The translations under genes were made by a program, and so were the position numbers. A DNA stretch of 64,000 nucleotides, from the NCBI RefSeq assembly GCF_026340465.1, contig NZ_JAPEPC010000001.1, forward strand, positions 3,684,001 through 3,748,000. Reading direction: 5' to 3'. How positions within the stretch are numbered: the first letter of the stretch is position 1; each line of letters begins with the position of its first letter. Positions 18,735-27,321 of this stretch are shown piece after piece. The DNA comes from Streptomyces sp. NBC_01306 (GTDB taxonomy: Bacteria; Actinomycetota; Actinomycetes; Streptomycetales; Streptomycetaceae). Under the pieces are notes generated by a model, which saw only the letters and a program-made list of their open reading frames with translations, ran no database searches and was not told the DNA's origin.

Positions 18735-18768
18735 CGAAGGGCCCCACCGCGAACGGTGGGGCCCTTCG
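18735..18768 (+). terminator. Hairpin terminator after GH16 gene
   Basis: A perfect 15-bp stem CGAAGGGCCCCACCG / CGGTGGGGCCCTTCG with a CGAA loop. It also stands just outside tRNA-Ser fragment A, as similar hairpins do at the other fragments. Confidence 0.92.
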
Positions 18769-18793
18769 AGATCGTGCCCGCTGAGGGCAAGTG

Positions 18794-18846
18794 CGGAGGA
18801 TACGAGATTCGAACTCGTGAGGGGTTGCCCCCAACACGCTTTCCAA
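18794..18846 (-). other. tRNA-Ser 3' fragment A (att scar)
   Basis: On the minus strand this is the 3' part of a tRNA-Ser(GGA). It runs from the anticodon loop (TTTGGAAAGCGTGTT) through the long variable arm (GGGGGCAACCCC), the T-arm (ACGAGTTCGAATCTCGT) and the acceptor ATCCTCC-G. The 5' half (acceptor, D-arm, 5' anticodon strand) is absent; the sequence beyond is a Gly/Pro-coding-like C-rich stretch. The gene is therefore not functional. Breakage in the anticodon loop is typical of tyrosine-integrase attachment sites. Confidence 0.85.
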
Positions 18847-18971
18847 ATGTTCGCCCGGGGGTTCGGGGGTGTACGGGGGCGCCCTGACCTGCGGCGCGGC
18901 CAGCGGCTACATGACTGCCGAACCGTGGTGTACGCCTGCGAATGAGACCAGAACTGGGGCCGTGCGGGCGT

Positions 18972-19274
18972 TCATTTTCCGGTCACCGGGCCGCACCACT
19001 GCATGGCCCGGCCGGTGACGGAGGCGATGCATTCGAAGTCGTGGTCGCGGTGCAGGAGCGTCAGGTACGTGAGCGGCGGGGCGTACGGGTCGGGGCGTAC
19101 GGGGCGGAAAGTCATCCCCGTGGCATTGGCCGAGAGCGTCGCGTACACCACTCCCGTGCCCAGCGCCACCGCCGGCAGCGTCTCCTCGCGCAGTATCGCC
19201 CGCAGCTGTCGGCCGGTCGTGCCGATCCAGCGCAGCAGCAGGAACTCGTTGCGGCGGTCGGCTGTCGCCCTCAC
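18972..19274 (-). pseudogene. FtsX-like ABC permease remnant
   Basis: A 100-codon reading frame. Its first third, RRNEFLLLRWIGTTGRQLRAILREETLPAVALGTG, matches the conserved cytoplasmic coupling stretch of FtsX/MacB-type permeases (R-R-x-E-F-x-L-L-R-x-x-G-A-T). The rest lacks the expected transmembrane helices. It sits alone between att fragment A and the SARP gene with no ATPase partner. Best read as the decayed tail of a permease gene. Confidence 0.5.
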
Positions 19275-19281
19275 TGGCTCC

Positions 19282-21075
19282 TCAGGCTGTCTGGCCTGCG
19301 GCGAAGGCCCGGACCAGGTTGTGCAGGAAGTAACGGCCGGGGACCGGCTCCTGGAGGAGGTTGGCGTCGGCGAGGCTCTCCATGTAGGTCTCGGCCTCGC
19401 GGGGTGTGACGCCGGCGAGGGTCGCTGCGGTCTGAACGTCGATGTCGGGTACCTGGCGCAGCCCGAGGACGCGCAGCATGCGCCGCTGCGGGACGGACAG
19501 GCGCAGATAGGAGAGCTGGAGGGACGGGGCGACTCCGTAGGCGTCGATGGAATGGCCCGAGGAGAGGCGCTCCGCCAGCTGGTTCAGGCTCCGGCCCGGG
19601 TGGCCCCGCAGCCAGGCACCGGCGAGTTTGACAGCCAGAGGCAGGTGTCCGCAGTGATGGACGACCGATTCGACCAGCTGGACGGGCTCGGCTTCGATGC
19701 GGTGCGGACCGACGACGGCAGTCAGCAGTTGGGCGGCCTCGGCCTGGTCCAGTACGTCCAGGGTCAGCAGCCGCGCCTGGTCCAGGCGGGCCAGTCGTCG
19801 GCGGCTGGTGACGATGACCCGGCAGCCGGGCGCGGTCGGCAGCAGCGGCTGGACCTGCGCCTCGTCCGCCGCGTCATCCAGTACCAGCAGCATCCGCCGG
19901 TCCCGCGTCAGACTGCGGAAGAGCGCCGCGCGTGCGCCCTCGTGCGGCGGTATCTCAGAGCCCGGCACACTCAGTGAACGCAGTACGAGTTCCAACGCGG
20001 TGGCCGGTTCGACAGGGCGCTTGGGCTGCGCGAAACCCCGGAGGTCGACGAAGAGCTGGCCGTCCGGAAAGCGGGGGGCCAGCTGATGGGCGAGGTGCAC
20101 CGCGAAGGCGGTCTTGCCTATGCCCGCCAGACCGTCCACCACGCAGACCGTCGTCCGGGACACCCGCTGCGACAGCAGGTCGCGCAGTTGGCTCAGCTCC
20201 TCCTGACGCCCGATGAAGTCTCCTGTATCCGGGGGCAGTTCGTCGGGGACAGCGACACGAGCCTTCGCCGCGAGTGTTGTCGAGGTGGAGCGGAGGGGCA
20301 GGTTCAGCGTCGGGTCGTTGGTGAGGATCTGCTGGTGCAGAAGCCTGAGTTCCGAACCGACGGCGATTCCGAGCTCACCCCGCAGCCGTTCGCTGACCTG
20401 CCGGAACGCGTCGAGTGCTTCGGCCTGGCGGCCCTGCCGGTAGAGCGCCAGCATCAGCTGTGCCCAGAAGTGCTCCCGCCACGGGCACGTGCGCACCTCG
20501 TCGCGGAGTTCGACGACGACCTCGCGATGCGCCCCGCGTTCCAGATCGAGGTCGATGCGCTGCTCCAGCGCGCAGTAGCGGCGTTCGGTGAGCCCCGGGA
20601 CGAAATCGCGGTGCAGGACGTCCGAGGGCACATTCGACAGTGCGGGCCCGCGCCACAGGCCCAGCGCCTCGCGCAGCAGTGCGCTTTCCCTTCGGTGGTC
20701 CCGGTCGGCAGCCATGCGCTGGGCCATTGTCAGCGTGCTGCGGAAACGCAGCAGGTCCAGCTGGGAGTCGTCCGCGGTCATGAGATAGCCGCCCGGAAGG
20801 GTACGGATCGGCTCCAGCCGCTCGTCGGAGGATGGGCTCAGTATCCGGCGCAATCTCATGACATAGGAGCGCAGCGTCGTATGGGCGCCTTCGGGTGGAT
20901 TTTCACCCCATAGATATGCGGCCAATTCATCCATGGAAACCGTTTGATTGGCACGCAGCAGCATCGACGCCAGTAAGATTCTTAACTTCGCCGCCGGTAC
21001 GGGCACTTCTCGCTCCCCGCGCAGCACACGCAATGGCCCAAGTAATTGGAAGCTTAGGTTGCTTTGCGTCACCAT
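19282..21075 (-). CDS. SARP regulator with NB-ARC domain (AfsR-like)
   Basis: A 597-residue pathway-type activator. Residues 1-95 form the OmpR-like DNA-binding domain (LSFQLLGPLRVLRGEREVPV...KLRILLASMLLRANQTVSMDEL, LRSYVMRLRRIL). The bacterial transcriptional activation domain follows to about 250 (DLLRFRSTLTMAQRM...ALEQRIDLDLERGAHREVV). An NB-ARC-type ATPase comes next, with Walker A DGLAGIGKTAFAVHLAHQL and Walker B MLLVLDDAAD; no TPR array follows. Such SARPs usually activate the biosynthetic cluster beside them, here the divergent operon beginning at 21346. Start taken at ATG 21075; ATG 21087 is also possible. Confidence 0.9.
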   Translation of the reverse strand: MVTQSNLSFQLLGPLRVLRGEREVPVPAAKLRILLASMLLRANQTVSMDELAAYLWGENPPEGAHTTLRSYVMRLRRILSPSSDERLEPIRTLPGGYLMTADDSQLDLLRFRSTLTMAQRMAADRDHRRESALLREALGLWRGPALSNVPSDVLHRDFVPGLTERRYCALEQRIDLDLERGAHREVVVELRDEVRTCPWREHFWAQLMLALYRQGRQAEALDAFRQVSERLRGELGIAVGSELRLLHQQILTNDPTLNLPLRSTSTTLAAKARVAVPDELPPDTGDFIGRQEELSQLRDLLSQRVSRTTVCVVDGLAGIGKTAFAVHLAHQLAPRFPDGQLFVDLRGFAQPKRPVEPATALELVLRSLSVPGSEIPPHEGARAALFRSLTRDRRMLLVLDDAADEAQVQPLLPTAPGCRVIVTSRRRLARLDQARLLTLDVLDQAEAAQLLTAVVGPHRIEAEPVQLVESVVHHCGHLPLAVKLAGAWLRGHPGRSLNQLAERLSSGHSIDAYGVAPSLQLSYLRLSVPQRRMLRVLGLRQVPDIDVQTAATLAGVTPREAETYMESLADANLLQEPVPGRYFLHNLVRAFAAGQTA

Positions 21076-21345
21076 CTCGCGTCCCATCTACGGGCCCCTG
21101 TGCCGCTGTGCGGCGCGGAGCGGGCATTTTATTGGCGCATAGGAGGCCGGCAAATTCATGCTGCCAGGCGCCGGCGCCACCGTCCAGCCACTGAGACGCC
21201 ACAGTTGCCTGAGATTCTTTAGACGGACGAGGTCCGCGTTCGATGCAAGTTGTTTCTCGGTCATTCTGTAACGGCAACGGCCGAGTGGCCGAGAATTGCC
21301 GCAAGTGCCCTCAGGAACCTCACGCAGGAAAACGAAGGAGTGGGC

Positions 21346-22416
21346 GTGTACGACTCATCCATGCTGGTCAAGGAGATCTCCGACTGGTTGTCAAGGCCCG
21401 CCGACGAGGTGGATCGACAATTCACAGGATCGGAACGTGACAGGATAAGGACGGCAGTTGCCGAGCTGAACGAAAATGCCTTGTCCGGAGATCCGGAGAG
21501 CTTTTATCACCAACAGCTCCTGTTGTCCCGTATCTACCACCTGATCACGCGTATCCCGGATGCGGAGACAGCAGAGGGCTCGCTCGCGGTCCATGAGGTG
21601 ACCCGGCTGCTGGAGCAGGCGACGCTGCTCGGCGAGGACCGGCAGCTGGACGCCGCGCTCCTGGAGGGACTGCCCTCCGACCCCGGTGAGTTCCTTTCCT
21701 GGCTCAAGGGACAGGCCAGGCAGCACCGCGTTTTCAAGCACCCGTACTACACGGACTTCATCCGCAACCACGCCACCGCGGCGGACGTGCGCACGTACAT
21801 GATCCAGGAGTCCGTGGTCGACGGTCGGTTCGACGACCTGCTGGCTCTGATGCAGGTGGGCACCAGCGGTGCCGCGAAGATGGAGATCGCGTCCAACTTC
21901 TGGGACGAGATGGGGAATGGAAAGCCCGAAGAGGTCCACACCACTCTCTTCAACCAGATATTCGACGTGTTCGAGGTGTCCGAGACGGAGCTGGAGGAGA
22001 CGCTGACCGCCACCGCACTCCTGAGCGGAAATCTCGCAGTGCTCCTCAGCCGGTACCGGCACCGGTATCCGGAGGCCGTCGGTTTCCTGGGCATGACGGA
22101 ATGGCTGGTGCCGGACCGCTTCGTGCAGGTGGTGAGCGCGTGGGAACGACTCGGCCTGCCGGACGTGGGAATCGTCTACCACCGTCTGCACATCACCATC
22201 GACTCCCAGCACGCCGCGGGCTGGTTCCACAACATCGTGAAACCGGCCGCGCCGTCGGAGTACATGCGACTGGGAATCGCCCGCGGGGCGTTGTGGCGGC
22301 TCAACTCCTCGGCGCGCTATCTGGACGAACGGCTGGCCGAGGTGCCCGGACGGGTGGCCGGTGAGAAGGCGGAGGACCGCGTCGCCGCGGAGACCACCGC
22401 GCTCGTCACCGGATGA
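21346..22416 (+). CDS. Heme-oxygenase-like diiron oxidase (HDO family)
   Basis: A 356-residue protein of the iron-containing redox enzyme (heme-oxygenase-like diiron oxidase) superfamily. Likely metal ligands in order: Glu155 in MIQESVVDGRFDDLL, Glu188 and His198 in FWDEMGNGKPEEVHTTLF, and an Asp/His set in ITIDSQHAAGWF near residue 282. It lacks heme-binding features. Characterised relatives oxidise free amino acids or fatty acids (for example SznF, UndA, BesC, BelK/HrmI), by N-oxygenation, C-C cleavage or decarboxylation. GTG start 21346 chosen for GAAGGAG five bases upstream. First gene of the operon divergent from SARP. An amino-acid substrate is inferred. Confidence 0.82.
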   Translation: MYDSSMLVKEISDWLSRPADEVDRQFTGSERDRIRTAVAELNENALSGDPESFYHQQLLLSRIYHLITRIPDAETAEGSLAVHEVTRLLEQATLLGEDRQLDAALLEGLPSDPGEFLSWLKGQARQHRVFKHPYYTDFIRNHATAADVRTYMIQESVVDGRFDDLLALMQVGTSGAAKMEIASNFWDEMGNGKPEEVHTTLFNQIFDVFEVSETELEETLTATALLSGNLAVLLSRYRHRYPEAVGFLGMTEWLVPDRFVQVVSAWERLGLPDVGIVYHRLHITIDSQHAAGWFHNIVKPAAPSEYMRLGIARGALWRLNSSARYLDERLAEVPGRVAGEKAEDRVAAETTALVTG

Positions 22417-22519
22417 CGTGGCGCGGAGCCCCGTCCGACGGACCCGGGCCTGCACCCGGACCCGTACCCGGCCGGAAGCACCTCGTGGAACAAGCCTCAC
22501 GGAATGAAAGGCGAGTCAT

Positions 22520-23224
22520 ATGCCACTGACCGACCAGCGTTTCTCGATCATCGACATCCCGGCGGTCCAGCCGAATGTGCTGGCCAGCTATGACAACTGC
22601 CCGGTAGACGAGTACATGGGCAACGGCACCCGGTACAAACGGTTCTCGCAGTACCGCATGAGCTTCACGGAGAGTGCCGGTTGGGGTTTTGAACTCCTGC
22701 CGCACCGGGACTACACCACGTTCAAGAAGTTCAATAACGTCGCCGGTGGTATCCGCCGGGGATATCTGCCGATCGAGGTGGATTTCACGCCGCTCATCCG
22801 GGCCGGGGCCGAGGGGTTCCCCCTTGACACCAAGGACGAATGGCAGATCAACGTCCATCAGAACCGCACCCGGGCCACCGGTGAGAAGCCCGGCCCGCTG
22901 ACGCCGGAGGGCGTGCACCACGACGGGCACGAATTCGTCATGATCGCCGTCCTGCGGCGCAACAACGTCGGGGGCGGTCTGACCCGGCTGTGGGAGCCCG
23001 GCGCGGAGGAGCCGTTCTGGGCCGGCACCCTGGATGCCGGTCAGGCTGTGCTGCTCGACGACCGGGCGCTCGCACACGACGTCACGGACGTGCTCTCCGC
23101 CGACGGCGGTCCCGGGCACCGCGACATCCTCATCGTCGCCTTCTCCCGCTGGAGCGAGAAGTGGTACGGCGACCAGCACGACGAGGCGGCCCTGGACGAC
23201 GTGCCGGAGCCGTCGGGGATGTAG
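22520..23224 (+). CDS. 2OG-Fe(II) dioxygenase, amino-acid hydroxylase type
   Basis: A 234-residue protein of the 2OG-Fe_Oxy_2 family, which includes free L-isoleucine 4-hydroxylase of Bacillus. The iron site is visible as H-x-D in EGVHHDGHEF (about residues 133-135) and the distal His in LAHDVTDV (about 185); the conserved Arg that binds 2-oxoglutarate is probably in GGPGHRDIL. Typical family wording VMIAVLRRNNVGGGLTRLW is present. Second gene of the SARP-linked operon, 103 bp after the diiron oxidase. Expected to hydroxylate, desaturate or cyclise an amino acid. Confidence 0.85.
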   Translation: MPLTDQRFSIIDIPAVQPNVLASYDNCPVDEYMGNGTRYKRFSQYRMSFTESAGWGFELLPHRDYTTFKKFNNVAGGIRRGYLPIEVDFTPLIRAGAEGFPLDTKDEWQINVHQNRTRATGEKPGPLTPEGVHHDGHEFVMIAVLRRNNVGGGLTRLWEPGAEEPFWAGTLDAGQAVLLDDRALAHDVTDVLSADGGPGHRDILIVAFSRWSEKWYGDQHDEAALDDVPEPSGM

Positions 23225-23350
23225 GGGCGCGGTTCTGGGTCCGGACCGCCGGGGGCCGCACACCGTACGAGCATCTCTCGTCGGTGTACGACCCCCGAGC
23301 GGTCGGGCGACCGGTCGGGCACCGTCACGACTCCCGGAAGCAGGTGGCAC

Positions 23351-24331
23351 ATGTACGACTTCGTGAAGTACCAGGCACTGGGCAACGACTACTTGGTCAT
23401 CGATCCGCAGCGGATCGACCTGCTGGGGCTGCCGTCCACCGCGCAGGCCGCCCGCCTGCTGTGCGACCGGCACTTCGGCATCGGTGCTGACGGGGTCCTG
23501 CTGGGACCGGTCGGCGCGGTGAGAGACGGCGAGCCGGTCGTCCTGCGCGCCTTCAACTCCGACGGCAGCGTCTGTGGCAGGAGCGCCAACGGACTGCGGA
23601 TATTCGCCCTCCACCTTTACCAGTACCACCAGGGAGCGCGGGACGTCGTCATCCGTACGCTCGCGGGCGACACCGCGGTGCGGATCGAGGACCTCGACGA
23701 GGGCATCGCCCGGGTGGAGATGGGCCGCCCCACCTTCGAGGCGGCGGACATTCCGGCGCAGGACCTGCCCGGCCCCGTCGTGGCCCGGCCGCTGGACGTG
23801 GCAGGGCGACAGCTCCAGGTGACCTGTCTGAACAACGGCAACCCGCACACCGTCGTCCCGCTCCCCGAGGTGTCCGCCGCGCTGGCACATGAGGTGGGGC
23901 CGCTGATCGCGGGCCATCCGGCCTTCCCCGAGCGGACCAACGTGCAGTTCATGCGCGTGCTCGACCGCGAGACGGTGGAGATCGAGATCTGGGAGCGCGG
24001 CGCGGGCTACGCCCTGGCCTCCGGCAGCAGCGCCTGCGCCGCGGCCAGCGCCGCTCATGCCCTGGGCCTGGTGGACCACGCGGTACGGGTGCGGATGCCC
24101 GGCGGTGCCTTCGAGACGGCCATCGACGCGCAGGGCGCGGTCACCCTGTCCGGCGCTTCGGAGCAGGTCGCGGCCGGATTCCTGGCACCGCGACTCCGCG
24201 CCCGTCTCGGACTGCCCGCCGCACTGGACACGGCCGCACCGGACACGCCGGTAACAGGCCCGCCCGCACCGGAAACGGACACCAGCAGGCCGACCGCCGG
24301 TGCCCCGGCCGGGCAGGGGACTGCCGCATGA
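23351..24331 (+). CDS. Diaminopimelate epimerase-like protein, both Cys replaced
   Basis: A 326-residue DapF-fold protein with two mirror domains. The N-terminus FVKYQALGNDYLVID and the linking motif NNGNPHTVV are canonical. The two catalytic cysteines are not in place. FNSDGSVCGRSANGLR aligns Ser78 with the first Cys of the usual NxDGSxxxxCGNG, and GAGYALASGSSACA has Ser where ERGAGxTxACGTGAC has the second Cys. Cys75 lies three residues early. The last 55 residues are a Pro/Ala-rich tail. Probably recruited for another reaction (racemisation by an altered acid/base pair, dehydration or elimination) on a cluster amino acid. Its stop overlaps the aminotransferase start (ATGA). Confidence 0.85.
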   Translation: MYDFVKYQALGNDYLVIDPQRIDLLGLPSTAQAARLLCDRHFGIGADGVLLGPVGAVRDGEPVVLRAFNSDGSVCGRSANGLRIFALHLYQYHQGARDVVIRTLAGDTAVRIEDLDEGIARVEMGRPTFEAADIPAQDLPGPVVARPLDVAGRQLQVTCLNNGNPHTVVPLPEVSAALAHEVGPLIAGHPAFPERTNVQFMRVLDRETVEIEIWERGAGYALASGSSACAAASAAHALGLVDHAVRVRMPGGAFETAIDAQGAVTLSGASEQVAAGFLAPRLRARLGLPAALDTAAPDTPVTGPPAPETDTSRPTAGAPAGQGTAA

Positions 24332-25428
24332 CGCCCCTCGACGCCGGCATCGCCGCGAAGCCGTTCTACTCCATCGCCCGTTGGACGTTCGTCGACTCCG
24401 CCGGGCGCTACGACATCGACCTCGGCAACAGCTACGTACCGAGCCGCAGACTGTCCGACCTGAGCGTCCCCGCGGACCTTGAGCTCGGCTACGGGACCGA
24501 CCGGGGCACCACGGAACTGCGCGACCGGATCGCCGGACTGTACGGCGGCCGGCCGGAGTCGGTCACCGTCGCGCACGGCGCGCAGGAGGCGCTGTTCCTG
24601 TTGTTCGACGTGCTGCTGCGGCCCGGCGACCAGGTGATCGCGTTCAACCCCGGATGGCAGCCGCTGCTGGACCTGCCGCCCCGGCTCGGCGCGAGCGTGA
24701 CGGTCCTGCCGTACGGACCGGATCTGTCCGCGGACGCCGCCGCCGTGACCGCGGCGGCCGGTGAGAACCTGCGGCTGATCGCGCTGAACTCGCCCTGCAA
24801 CCCCACAGGCCGCCGGGTCGAGGAGGAGGAACTTCGGGCGCTGGTGGCGCTGGTGGCTGAGCGGGACGCCTATCTGCTGGTCGACGAGGAGTACGCGATC
24901 GATCTGTCGCGCTCCCCGGCCGTGGGCCAGGACCGGGTGATCTCGGTCTCCGGTCTGTCCAAGACCTACGGCCTGCCGGGTCTGCGCACAGGCTGGGTGT
25001 ACGGCGCGCCGCAGGTGGCGGAAGCCTGCGCGGAGCGCAAGTTCCTCACCTCGATCGCCAACTCCGTGCTGTGCGAGGCCCTGGCCTGCTCGGCGCTGGA
25101 CCGGCACGAGGACTACGCGCGGGAGTACCACCGGCTGTGCGCCCCGGGCCTGCGGCTCGTCGAGGAGTGGGCGGCCCGCCACCCGGATGCCGTCCGGCTG
25201 GCGCCGCCACAGGGCACGCCCTTCGCCTGGATACAACTGCGTACCGGCGAGACCTCCTTGGCGCTGTGCCGCCGGGCGCTGGAGGCCGGTCTGTTGCTGA
25301 CCCCCGGGGAGACCATGGGCTCAGACGAAGGCTTCCGGCTCGGCTTCGCCCGCGAGATCGACACGGTGACCGAGGGCCTGCGGCGGCTGGACACCGTACT
25401 GCTGCCGGACGGGCCGTCCGGCGGTTGA
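24328..25428 (+). CDS. PLP-dependent aminotransferase, class I/II
   Basis: A 366-residue fold-type I PLP enzyme. Markers: GTTELRDRIAGLYGG, HGAQEALFLLFDVLLRPGD (phosphate-binding region), NSPCNPTGRRV, VDEEYAIDL, the PLP-binding Lys212 in SGLSKTYGLPGLRTGW and the substrate-carboxylate Arg in GFRLGFARE. Starts inside the DapF-like stop codon (ATGA), so the two are coupled and may act in succession. Could be a transaminase or a PLP cyclase/eliminase of the capreomycidine-synthase type; both share this fold. Substrate unknown. Confidence 0.88.
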   Translation: MTPLDAGIAAKPFYSIARWTFVDSAGRYDIDLGNSYVPSRRLSDLSVPADLELGYGTDRGTTELRDRIAGLYGGRPESVTVAHGAQEALFLLFDVLLRPGDQVIAFNPGWQPLLDLPPRLGASVTVLPYGPDLSADAAAVTAAAGENLRLIALNSPCNPTGRRVEEEELRALVALVAERDAYLLVDEEYAIDLSRSPAVGQDRVISVSGLSKTYGLPGLRTGWVYGAPQVAEACAERKFLTSIANSVLCEALACSALDRHEDYAREYHRLCAPGLRLVEEWAARHPDAVRLAPPQGTPFAWIQLRTGETSLALCRRALEAGLLLTPGETMGSDEGFRLGFAREIDTVTEGLRRLDTVLLPDGPSGG

Positions 25429-25445
25429 GGGCGTACCGGCCTCCC

Positions 25446-26459
25446 TCAGGATCGCGCCGGTTGGCCGGTCTCCTCTTCCTTCTCCTCCTCGGGTGGCCGG
25501 GGTACGGCTTCGGCCTCGTCTGCGGTCCCGGCTCCGGCCCCGGCCACCGGACGTGACGGCGCGGTGCGGGTCAGCAGTACGCCACTGACGATCAGCACCG
25601 CGCCCACCACGGTGTTCCAGCCCAGCGACTCGTTCAGGAAGAACACCCCGACGATCGCCGCCCACAGCGGGGTCAGATACGCAACCGTGGAGGCGACCGT
25701 CGAGCCGACGGCGCGGATCACCGACAGGTTCCACATGTACGCGAGCCCGGTGCCCACGGCGCCGAGCACCACCATGCCGGCCATCGGCCCCGTCCCGGCC
25801 CAGTGTGGTGTGCCGCTCAACATCGGTGCGCACAAAGCGAGTTCGAGGGCCGCCCAGCTGACCTGGATGGCGGTCAGGGTGATCGCGGGGATGTCTCCGC
25901 CGGACAGGAACCGGCGGGTGTAGGTGTAGCCCAGCCCGTACGAGGCGGTGGCGACCAGGCAGATCACACTCCCCTTCATCAGCGAGGACTGCCCGCCCGA
26001 CCACACGCCGAGCACCACCAGGGCGCCGACCAGGCCGGTGGCGATGCCGAGCAGCCGCCGCAGGGTCGGTTTCTCGTCCGGCAGCATGACCACTACCCAG
26101 ACCAGGGTGAACAGGGGAATGGTGGAGTTCCACACCCCGGCCGTGACGGAGGTGATGTACTTCTCGCCCCAGGCGAACAGGGTGAAGGGGAAGGCATTGA
26201 GCACCGTCCCCACCACCAGGGCGTGCCCCCACACTCGCAGGTCACGCGGCACCCCCAGCCGCCGCACCAGTACCAGGCCCCACAGCACCAGTGCTCCGAA
26301 GAAGCACCGCCAGAAGGCGACCCAACCCGGTTCGATGCCGGCTTCGACACCGATCTTGATGAGCGCGAACCCAGACCCCCAGATCATCGAGCAGATGACG
26401 AACTGAGGTACCCACGACTTGGCCGGTACAGCGGATAAGGCGTCTACGGAGCTTGCCAC
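25446..26459 (-). CDS. EamA family transporter (DMT exporter)
   Basis: A 337-residue ten-helix transporter of the drug/metabolite superfamily with two EamA repeats: FVICSMIWGSGFALIKIGVEAG...WVAFWRCFFGALVLWG and SVICLVATASYGLGYTYTRRF...VSTVAYLTPLWAAIVGVFFLNESLGWNTVVGAVLIVSGV. The C-terminal 40 residues are acidic and charged. A GTG start (26459) with AAAGGA upstream gives a standard N-terminus. Convergent with the aminotransferase and downstream of the amidotransferase-like gene. Likely exports the cluster product or an intermediate amino acid (inference). Confidence 0.85.
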   Translation of the reverse strand: MASSVDALSAVPAKSWVPQFVICSMIWGSGFALIKIGVEAGIEPGWVAFWRCFFGALVLWGLVLVRRLGVPRDLRVWGHALVVGTVLNAFPFTLFAWGEKYITSVTAGVWNSTIPLFTLVWVVVMLPDEKPTLRRLLGIATGLVGALVVLGVWSGGQSSLMKGSVICLVATASYGLGYTYTRRFLSGGDIPAITLTAIQVSWAALELALCAPMLSGTPHWAGTGPMAGMVVLGAVGTGLAYMWNLSVIRAVGSTVASTVAYLTPLWAAIVGVFFLNESLGWNTVVGAVLIVSGVLLTRTAPSRPVAGAGAGTADEAEAVPRPPEEEKEEETGQPARS

Positions 26460-26542
26460 TTCGGGTCCTTTCGATTTTCCGTGCGTTTCTTGTCGCGCGT
26501 TTCTTGTCGTGCGTTTCACGGGGGCGGACCTGTGCCCCTCGA

Positions 26543-27301
26543 TTACGTCTCCGTGCTGCGCCCGACCGCCGCCGAGGCGAAGGCGCGCACCAGGGGATGG
26601 GGCCGGGAGGTGTCGTCGGCCAGTTCGGGCTGGAACAGGGTGGACAGGAAGAACGGGTGCCCCGGCAGTTCGGCGATGCGGGGGTGGCCGTCGTCGTCGT
26701 GGCCGGTGAAGCGCAACCCGTGGTCGCGCAGGGTGCCGGCGTACCGGGGGTCCAGAGCGTGCGTGCACTGGTAGCGCTCCACGGTCGTACGCGCGCCGAG
26801 CGCTTCCTCGGCCAGTGAGCCGGGCTCGATGCGGACAGTCCCCTCATGGCCCGCGAGGTCGCGCGACAGCGGCACGATCAGCGGAAGCGGGCTGCCGGGG
26901 GAGTTCTCGGCGTGTGCGGCACCGTCCAGCGCGCAGACGTGGCGGGCGAATTCCAGGAGGACGTGCAGGAAGCCGCCGCAGGTCGCCAGCAAGGGGATGT
27001 CCCGCTCGCGCGCCGTGCGCACAGCGCTCACCGCTCCGGCCTCGCTCAGGTACGGGCTGCCCGGCACCAGCCAGATGCCGTCGAACCCGGCCAGGTCCCG
27101 GGGGCCGTCGAGCTGCGCGGTCGACACCCAGTAGGCGTCCACCAACAGCCGTTCGCGGCGCCATAGCGTCTCCAGCATCGGCGCATAGCGGGTGTGCGCG
27201 GGCACGCCCGCCGACCGCTCGCCGACGAGCGCGATCCGGGCGGGCCGGGTGCGCGAAAGGTCCGGGTCGGCCTGGGGGTGTGGTGCGACGGTGGTGGGCA
27301 C
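26543..27301 (-). CDS. CTP-synthase-like glutamine amidotransferase domain protein
   Basis: A 252-residue class I GATase-fold protein. The N-terminal strand ARIALVGERSA and DGIWLVPGSPYLSE match the glutaminase half of CTP synthase, and the nucleophile is in LLATCGGFLHVLLEFARH. The His-x-Glu pair of the triad, usually FHPE, is FQPE here (STLFQPELADD), so the His is replaced by Gln. The synthetase half of CTP synthase is absent. Stand-alone proteins of this kind occur in amino-acid-derived product clusters; glutamine hydrolysis is doubtful. GTG start 27301 keeps it clear of the divergent LysR; the frame is open to 27385. Confidence 0.75.
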   Translation of the reverse strand: MPTTVAPHPQADPDLSRTRPARIALVGERSAGVPAHTRYAPMLETLWRRERLLVDAYWVSTAQLDGPRDLAGFDGIWLVPGSPYLSEAGAVSAVRTARERDIPLLATCGGFLHVLLEFARHVCALDGAAHAENSPGSPLPLIVPLSRDLAGHEGTVRIEPGSLAEEALGARTTVERYQCTHALDPRYAGTLRDHGLRFTGHDDDGHPRIAELPGHPFFLSTLFQPELADDTSRPHPLVRAFASAAVGRSTET

Positions 27302-27321
27302 GCCGGAATCATCCAGTAGCC

